Shown in pieces: positions 57,479-64,000 of a stretch of 64,000 nt of DNA (its first letter is position 1; each line of letters starts with the position of its first letter). Position numbers and translations under genes: made by a program. The DNA is from Rusavskia elegans. Taxonomy: Eukaryota; Ascomycota; Lecanoromycetes; Teloschistales; Teloschistaceae. The notes under the pieces were generated by a model, which was not told where the DNA came from, ran no database searches, and saw only the letters and a program-made list of their open reading frames with translations. The stretch covers positions 1 to 64,000 of the forward strand of contig SAUG01000090.1 of assembly GCA_011316305.1 (NCBI GenBank). The letters run 5' to 3'.

Positions 57479-58780
57479 GGTTTGGTTATGTTTGGAGATC
57501 AAATTCGTAACTGAGAACGCTGTCCATGGTCATTTTGTGAAAAAGTCGAGGTGAATGTCCAAGACCTCGTTTCGAGGGGCGTGAAGTGCCAGGTCGTTCA
57601 GATTCGGTGGCGCTCTTGATTGGTAGCCGCGCCCCTGCACAAGCGAGTCCCGCCAGTCATCAAAAGACCAATCAACCGATATATCCCAGCGGCTATGGCG
57701 GAACTTATGCGGCGCTAAGACGATGCTACACAACTAGTCCCCTCTAGCCCAATCTGAGCGGTTCCACAAACGTTCTCATTGTTCGTTCTGCCAACAGCCT
57801 ATTTAGTATTGTGTCCGGCTATACCGGCATCGTTGGAGTGGATCAGAACAACTTTCTCTTGATCTTTGCCGCTGGAACTATGGAGACGGCCAAACGAAGT
57901 ATCAGCCGATTCGTTATGTATCGTCTCCTTTCGGATCAATGCCTCATGCAACCTGAGACAGGAAAGGGACATCGAGCTACGCTCGAGGCGCTCGTCGGGA
58001 TGTCCACCTTGGTAATAGCCACTCGTCCTCCGAGCCTAGCGTGTCCCTTACCAATCATCTCAAGGACTGCAACCGCCCTCCATTGTTCAAGCACCGATCT
58101 TGGCGAGGTTAGCGGCGTCTTTGGTATACCTTTCGGATGGAACTATTTACCAGGCCGTCCAATGACTTGAGTAAGCGGGCTCAGCGGCTGCAGTGTCGAT
58201 CTGATACACACACTAGAGTCGCTGGGATACGAGCTCCCCGAGAATAGACCCGTGGGGTAGATCCTTCGCAGCGTCTCGCCGGGGGATTGGACAAACCCTC
58301 AGTGTAGAGTTGTTTCCATGACCGATGAGCGCTGGCTGTCCTCAAGGGCCACTGTGTATGTTTCAGGTTTGTCAAACATGTCTCGTTTCACTGTTGATAC
58401 TGTTCGACAAAGTACTGGATTGCTATCTATTCGTGTTGAAGTTTCAATGTGGGACCGGCCGAGACTGGAGAGCACTATATCAAGGCAAATGTATTTCGTG
58501 TCTGTTAAGGCAGTGAAAAGAGCATTATCAACTTGTCATATTGTCTGCACCACCATCCAGCGTTTCGTCCTCTGCTTGCTTCCTCATCAGTCTTTACGTC
58601 TTTACAGCGTTTGTCCGCGGCTTTTACATCTATTTTTCGACTCAAAAACGGTATTCCGGCGGTGCTGGTCATCCACAATCTGGCTCCTCCAGAAAAGCAG
58701 AAATTTGAATTCAGACTTCGAAGCTCGCCACTACCTCCGAAACTCTTGACCTCGCCAAAGTCGCTTCTTGCCCTGGTTAT
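57479..58780. other. 1.3-kb region without a supported gene
   Basis: Short frames on both strands, for example 57733-57530 minus and 57811-58170 plus, have no motif. It holds the promoters of two divergent genes. Confidence 0.45.
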
Positions 58781-59984
58781 ATGATGGGTCTCCTCTATCG
58801 AAGTGATTCTCGTACGTTTTCTGCTGACTTCCCCAGCTGCCAAAATTGACTTTTCTTAGCCACTATCAACCTTCGGATAGCCGTCTACATGCTGATCATA
58901 CCTGTGTTGATATTCTACGGTCAGTAAAGACAGTCCTTTAATTGTTACTGGTGACCGAAAGAACTCCGCCCAGACCCGCTTCAGCTGCGTCTAGCGCCTT
59001 GAATACGACAATGATCTGGTTCATAATCAGCTTCCCTATCAACGTTGCTCCGGAGAACGCTGACCAGGCAATCTCTTCAACAGTCTTGGCAGCTGTTGGC
59101 TGCGTCTCCAACTCCGCTGGGATACCAAACATATTCAATCTTACCTACCGAGACCCCCAAATGAAGGCCACTCAAGCTTCTAAGGGATCAGCTTTCGAGC
59201 TACGGATAGGATATTTTGGTTCGTCAGCCTATTTCAAATATTGCCACGCTGTATATTGACGTATTGTGTTCGACAGGGCTTTGTGCGGGAATAATCCCCG
59301 ATCTTGCCTGTGTTCCCTCGTTAGGTTTCAACCCCGACCAGGTGATTAAACGGATCTCACTGAATGTGAATGCAGGTATGTCTTAGCTGTCAGCCTGCTG
59401 CCACCCATCTCTATGGGTTTTCAAGTTGCAGCCTTCGCTTTGTAATTGCGTGTGAGCCTGAGCGGTTGCTGATTATAAATTTGTCGACAGCTCGATCAAG
59501 CACACTATCTTCTCCAAGAGTCAGAACCCTTCTTAACATCGCCCTCGACAATCAAACTAAGACCATTCCTCTCGTTCTTCTGGCAGCTGGAATATCATTC
59601 CTCTTCGGTCTCCTGTCAATCTTGCTACTGCAGTTGGAAAAGAAGAATGTGCAACGCAAGTCCAATTCTGCACGAAAGATCACTGTCCTCAAGCGTCTTA
59701 TGCTTTGCTTCGTGTGGACATCAACCGCACTAGCATTCGGTGCTGCTTTTTCTACCACGCAGCTGGCAAAGATTGTCCAAAGAACTACGGCATCCTCCGT
59801 CGCTGTCGTCACGCAATCGCTCGTTATTGAGGGAGGAGCAGGTCTTCAGGCATTGCAGTGGCTTGCAGCTTCCTTCTCTTTCTTGTTTTCCACAGGGGTC
59901 TCGTCGATCTTTATGGAAACCGGAGATCATCAGAAAACAGCCTCGAAGAGTACCTATGGCTCAGACGACGTTCCTTCTTTCTGA
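58781..59984 (+). CDS. Fig1-type membrane protein (mating / calcium regulation family)
   Basis: Polytopic membrane protein of the Fig1 family, which supports calcium influx and membrane fusion in mating. Five exons: 58781-58811, 58860-58923, 58995-59218, 59277-59375 and 59491-59984, giving 303 residues, all in frame. TM1 is INLRIAVYMLIIPVLIFYG. The extracellular part has NIFNLTYRDPQ, then FELRIGYFGLCAGIIPDLAC, the family signature (GLC and a following Cys), and VPSLGFNPDQVIKRIS. TM2 is IPLVLLAAGISFLFGLLSILLL. TM3 is RLMLCFVWTSTALAFGAAF. TM4 is LQWLAASFSFLFSTGVSSIFM. The tail is short. The split signature is rebuilt across the third intron, which supports the model. The protein may be a paralogue of the mating factor rather than the orthologue. 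Confidence 0.78.
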
Positions 59985-60955
59985 TTGGGGAGCTATCCTG
60001 GACCCTGGAGTGGCACGCCATCTTCACCGAAGCTTCCTAGGCTGAGGTGAACCAAATACCTTCTCTTCGATCGCCTTTGCTGAAATGGCACAGCAGAGGA
60101 AGACTGCTGACAATAAACGCTGCGAAGGTATGAGTACTTTGGTGGGAACCGGGAACCAAAGGGTTAAACTTATAAGGTCGATACAGCCAGATTCTTAGCG
60201 TTACGTTGGAATAGCCCTAGCAACTCTGGTAATGTGAGCCGATGATTTCTGTTCTTATTATTTCTGGTAAATCTATCGCGTAGTCCACTCTTGTTTTAAC
60301 AAACCTTTGGATCCAGATACCTCCAAGTGCCGCGTCAAAAGATCACTTATGCTCGGCGTCTTGATTATCAAGCTCCTGGCCGATTTGTCGCCTTTAGCTG
60401 GGTCCTGATTAGCTTTGCGACTTTCTTGATCGTGTTCAAGATGATCAAGCTAGTTCGCAAGACGACTTGCAATGACCCGATTGTCAATCAAGATACCCCG
60501 ACCGCCGCCGAGCCTATCTTCGGACCAGCGGTGATGTCTACTACAATATATGTAGATTTCGTTGGAACGTTCTTCAGGCTATTCTGAAGATGCAATTGTA
60601 TCGATTTTCGAGGGGTCAGTCATAAATTCGAGGCCGCTCTGATAAAAGCTGAGCGAGATGCACAAGCACTAAGTTCCTGGACGTATTTGTGTCTACTGAT
60701 AGCATTAATCTCTCAGGAATTAGCCTGATCTTCCAGCTTCTATTGTTAGTAGGGCAAATTAGCAGGCATGGGTCACGCGTAGCGCCGGCGAAGACTATAC
60801 TTCAGTGCTGCGCGCGCAACTCGGGCAGTGGAGGTATTATGGTTCTGAGTACCTGCTACCATGACTCGTCCAATAATGTCACGAAATACGAAACTCTGGT
60901 TTCTCCGGACTCATCGTCGTACAACACTATATCCTGCACAAGGCGAGTCTCCCCC
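59985..60955. other. intergenic region with a weak membrane-type frame
   Basis: About 970 bp between convergent genes. A plus frame at 60327-60587 has one hydrophobic segment (FSWVLISFATFLIVFKMIKL) but no clear start context. It may be a decayed membrane gene. Nothing else is supported. Confidence 0.4.
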
Positions 60956-62677
60956 TTATCGCCAGCAAAGCCCTTCTCGGTGCTTCACAGTAACCCGTAC
61001 GTTGTTAGGGCTCTTGGTCTGCGCAACGTATGCGTCGCTGCCGAACTGCACATCCTCAATCGTTGTCTCATACAGCTCGAAGTCGAAGCTGGAGAACAAT
61101 ATCGACACCGTCAAATACAACTCCGCCCAGGAAAGGCTATGAATGCGTCCCCACATGTCAGCGCAGCTTCACTATCGCCCTCAAGTACAAGTACAACAGT
61201 CCGAGAAGGAAGAAAAGAAGGAAGACTCACTGAACACCCAAGCACATCCTCGGTCCTCTCCCAAAAGGTGCAAAAACATCATCCATTCTTTGTCTTTCTG
61301 GGGGAGAGAGGTTGAGCCAGCGGTCCGGCACAAAGGAATGCGAGTCGGGGAACAGAGTCTCGTCGTGGAAGAGCAGACCGTTGGACATGCCGACGGGCGT
61401 ACCGGGTGGGATGAGCCAGTTGGCATAGCGGATCGCACGGTCCGGTGCGATCCTTTGCAGGCGGGTCACGGCGCCGTAGGAGAGACGAATGCCCTCTGTC
61501 AGGACGGCGGTTAAGAAGTCAAGTTTTTCTAGCTCTTGAAGCGATTTTGGAGTGGTCTTGTCGAGCTCTTCTCGAAGCCGTGTGAGGATCGCGGGGTTGG
61601 CGCAGAGATGGTAGGTGAGGACCCGCAGCACGCGTGCCACCTCGGTGCCCCCAGCGATGACGCCGTCGCCTTGTTCGACGAGGTCCTGTTCCCCGTCCGG
61701 TGTGGGGGAGCGGTCGCCTGCCGCCTGCAGCAGCTCGTGGAAGATGGTGCTGTGTTCTTTTCTACTCGGGTCGTTTGTGGCAGCCCCATCCTCGCTTCTT
61801 CCGGCCATGACGCGCCGCAGGATGGTGAGGTTCCGCTCGGAGAGATTCTTGTAAGCGGTCAACCTGGCACCTAGGTATGGTAGCACCCAGGTTGGCACTC
61901 TGCGGAATAGCCATGGCAGCAAAGGGATATGTTTCCCAATAATCCATAGAGGACCGAAGTCGGTAAAGAACTTAAATAACTCCTTGTTATAGTCAATCAG
62001 GTCGAGATTCCCCATGCTCTTTCCTAAAGCGTAGCCGCTGGCTATATCTAACCCCATAGCGGCGTAGGCGATGCCGATTTCGAGTACGTTTCCAGAGGCA
62101 GAGGCAATCTTTCGCTCAATACGGCTGACGAGAAGTCCAACTTGCTCGCGCAGGAAGGGCTCTCGCTCGGCAACTCTCTGCTTTGAGAAAAGGGGCTCGA
62201 GCGGAGCACGCCGCCTCTTATGGTCGTAGTGGTCGATAGAGCCGAAACCCGAGCGCGATAGTTGGAACGCTCTATAGGAAAAGTCATACTTGTTCCAGCG
62301 GCCGGTATGGCTGTATAACGTTGTATGAAAGCTTGGGTCGTTGATATGGAGCTCATGAGGACTGATACGCACGATTGGCCCTGGAGCAGGAATTATTTTT
62401 TAGCCGCAAATGTCAGGTTGACTTACAACAAATGGAGTGTTGCGCCAGATGGACCAGCGAAGTGCCTACCGTAGGTTTTGTGGAGTTCGTTGATCTTGAA
62501 TATGTATTTACCACCCTTGAGCACATCGTAGTACGCTTCGTACAATTTGGTGGCTGCAGCCAACTTTGGACCCGGAAAACCGGAAAGAGGATGGAAAGCC
62601 AGACGGTACACTATCAGAATTATTCGATAGAGAATCAAGTAAGATCCCAGCAGTCCTAAGATCATGAAAGATTGCAT
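60956..62677 (-). CDS. cytochrome P450 monooxygenase
   Basis: ER-bound heme monooxygenase. Three exons: 62677-62470, 62380-61231 and 61136-60956, giving 512 residues (introns 89 and 94 bp). N-terminal membrane anchor: [19 protein letters not shown], then [13 protein letters not shown]. Next [19 protein letters not shown], typical of fungal specialised-metabolism P450s related to trichothecene-type oxygenases. I-helix: [13 protein letters not shown], where the usual acid-Thr pair is altered. ExxR is EGIRL. PDRWL lies in the PERF region. The heme loop [10 protein letters not shown] has Cys at about 449, and the last exon has [24 protein letters not shown]. No biosynthetic partners are adjacent. 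Substrate is unknown. Confidence 0.92.
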
Positions 62678-63095
62678 GTTGAGTGTCTTCTCCCTTTCTC
62701 CTCAGACCAATGTCCTGAATTGCAGTCTAATACTACAACTTGAGAGACTGGACGCCACGTCACCAGCAGTACAAGCCAGTTCCCAAAACTGATCATGCAG
62801 CGCATTAGTCTTGACAGCTGCCTTTCGCACCTGTGTGACTTCAGTGTGCATCATGACCGGGGATGTTTGCATATGCACTGCAAGAAGAGCCATAGCTCCA
62901 CTTTAGTAGATCACGAACAACGGATTGGGCCGCTTGTAAGATGTGGAGGGGTTGAAACTCGATTGTCCGGATGTCGCAGTAGGCCGAGATCTGGATTGCC
63001 TTGAACGAAAGTGCATTCTGCAAGGTCACTGGTTCTGGAACACAAAGCAGGATTCAGTGCAGTCGAGCAGGCGGTGTCTGCCAAGTTGGTCCCAG
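62678..63095. other. intergenic region upstream of the P450 gene
   Basis: About 420 bp; it probably contains the P450 promoter. No gene is seen. Confidence 0.5.
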
Positions 63096-63470
63096 CCGCC
63101 CAGCACGCCCCGCCCAGGCACTAAGGCGGGTGCCATGCGGCGGGGCACTCTGATTGGGCGAGTGCTGTGCTAGCACCCGATAGGGCAAAGGCGGTGCTGG
63201 TGCGGGGCTACAGTATATAGGGGTCTTAGTATCATGCCGCAGACATATTTTTTGGTATAGAACCTACCCAATTTGATGTACCTCAACCCGTATGGTTCTA
63301 TTGGCCGGGCGGTCATAGGGCTCGCCCTTTCTGGGGTAGGGCGGGTGCGGGGCGAGCCTTCTGATTGGTCAGGGCGGGTGCTGGGCGTGCTACGGGCGTG
63401 CTACGGGCGTGCTACGGGCGTGCTAGAGTGCGGGCTAGGGGTGCGGGGCTATTAATATTGGGAGCCCTGC
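63096..63470 (+). repeat. GC-rich duplicated module with 11-bp tandem repeat
   Basis: Two diverged direct copies can be seen. Copy 1 (about 63110-63225) contains CTCTGATTGGGCG, then GTGCTGGTGCGGGGCTA and a TATATA box. Copy 2 (about 63345-63465) contains TTCTGATTGGTCAGG, then GCTAGGGGTGCGGGGCTAT. In copy 2 an 11-bp unit, GCTACGGGCGT, is repeated three to four times at about 63382-63424. Each copy has an ATTGG (CCAAT-type) and a TATA-like element, so they resemble promoter-like modules. They could be part of a mobile element terminal region. Confidence 0.6.
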
Positions 63471-64000
63471 TGGAGAGGCTAGCACTCGTAGAGGATCCAA
63501 GCAGTCATTGGATAGCCCACATAACGGTGAATGCGATGATGTTCGATGACACATGCGATCCATCCTGCTTTAGCTGAAGATGTTCTTGCCGGAGCGTGAG
63601 GTGTTCGTGGGCAACCAAATACTTGCGCGCTGTCAGAGTGAGTACCTTTCAACCAACGCAGCGAGGGAATATGACCGAACTGGGTGACATAGCTTCACAC
63701 AAGAGTCCGTCCAGGCTATTCCTGTGGACCGAACAATGGGGGCTGTTGTCGCACACAGCTTCTATGTGGATGGAACGAGCTGCGACTTTCTAGCAGTGGC
63801 TAATGCCCTCAATGCTTAGCTAGTTTGATCGTACCTCTGGGTATAACGACTCCACACTTCGTTCCCTCCCAGGATGTACTCAAGGCACTTCGGATATACC
63901 CTGAGAGTATCGCTACAGTCCTCTAGATTGGCTTCGCGCTCCGCCACCAATTCCAGATGCACCGATTTCCACTCCCTACAGAGTACGCAAAGAAACCTTT
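63471..64000. other. right-edge sequence, no supported gene
   Basis: About 530 bp with short frames only. A gene may begin beyond the window. Confidence 0.45.

Noticed and set aside
1..64000. CRISPR array, integrated phage or Starship captain (DUF3435-type recombinase)
   Set aside because: No regularly spaced repeats, no phage genes and no tyrosine-recombinase frame were seen; the genome is fungal.

Overview
The window looks like nuclear DNA of a filamentous ascomycete (Pezizomycotina). The evidence is many short introns (mostly 44-115 bp, GT..AG), a PTH11-type rhodopsin-domain receptor, a HET-domain relic that looks RIP-mutated, and typical fungal housekeeping genes: sconB/Met30, atg17, TAZ1 and a NOSIP-type RING protein. 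The first 35 bases are pure G, so the left edge is probably a contig end or an artefact. Most exon boundaries below were deduced by hand from reading frame, splice consensus and family conservation. They are predictions.

Left part (0.4-12.4 kb), conserved genes: tafazzin acyltransferase (minus), NOSIP-like RING/U-box protein (plus), a small single C2H2 protein (minus), the F-box/WD40 sulfur regulator sconB (minus) divergent from the autophagy scaffold atg17 (plus), and a Dal5-type MFS permease (plus).

Middle-left part (13-22 kb), a candidate specialised-metabolism locus: an NRPS-like adenylation-thiolation-reductase enzyme (minus), an unresolved conserved coding segment, a rhodopsin-domain GPCR-like gene (minus) and a UbiA-type prenyltransferase/terpene-cyclase-like membrane enzyme (plus). 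The MFS gene lies just to the left. A SAM methyltransferase (34 kb) and a cytochrome P450 (61 kb) lie further right and may be unrelated.

Right part (22.5-64 kb), gene-poor accessory DNA: a decayed HET gene, an NTF2-like protein, secreted proteins (a proline/threonine-rich one with G-rich repeats, a zincin-like protein without an HExxH motif, a small Cys-containing one, and two related small secreted proteins at 37.5 and 39.3 kb), a broken 2OG-Fe(II) oxygenase-like gene, hypothetical proteins, a Cys-rich secreted protein (49.7 kb), a caleosin/peroxygenase, an ankyrin fragment, a PD-(D/E)XK nuclease-like gene, a minimal kinase-like gene, a Fig1-type membrane protein and a P450. It also holds several tandem repeats, including a perfect 66-bp duplication, a CCTTC microsatellite and GC-rich 11-bp repeats. 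Large stretches show no gene I can support.

The most noteworthy items are the NRPS-like/UbiA pair, the new small-secreted-protein pair, the 19-nt microexon carrying the tafazzin catalytic histidine, the oxygenase that has lost its iron-binding segment, and the nuclease-like and kinase-like neighbours in the accessory region.
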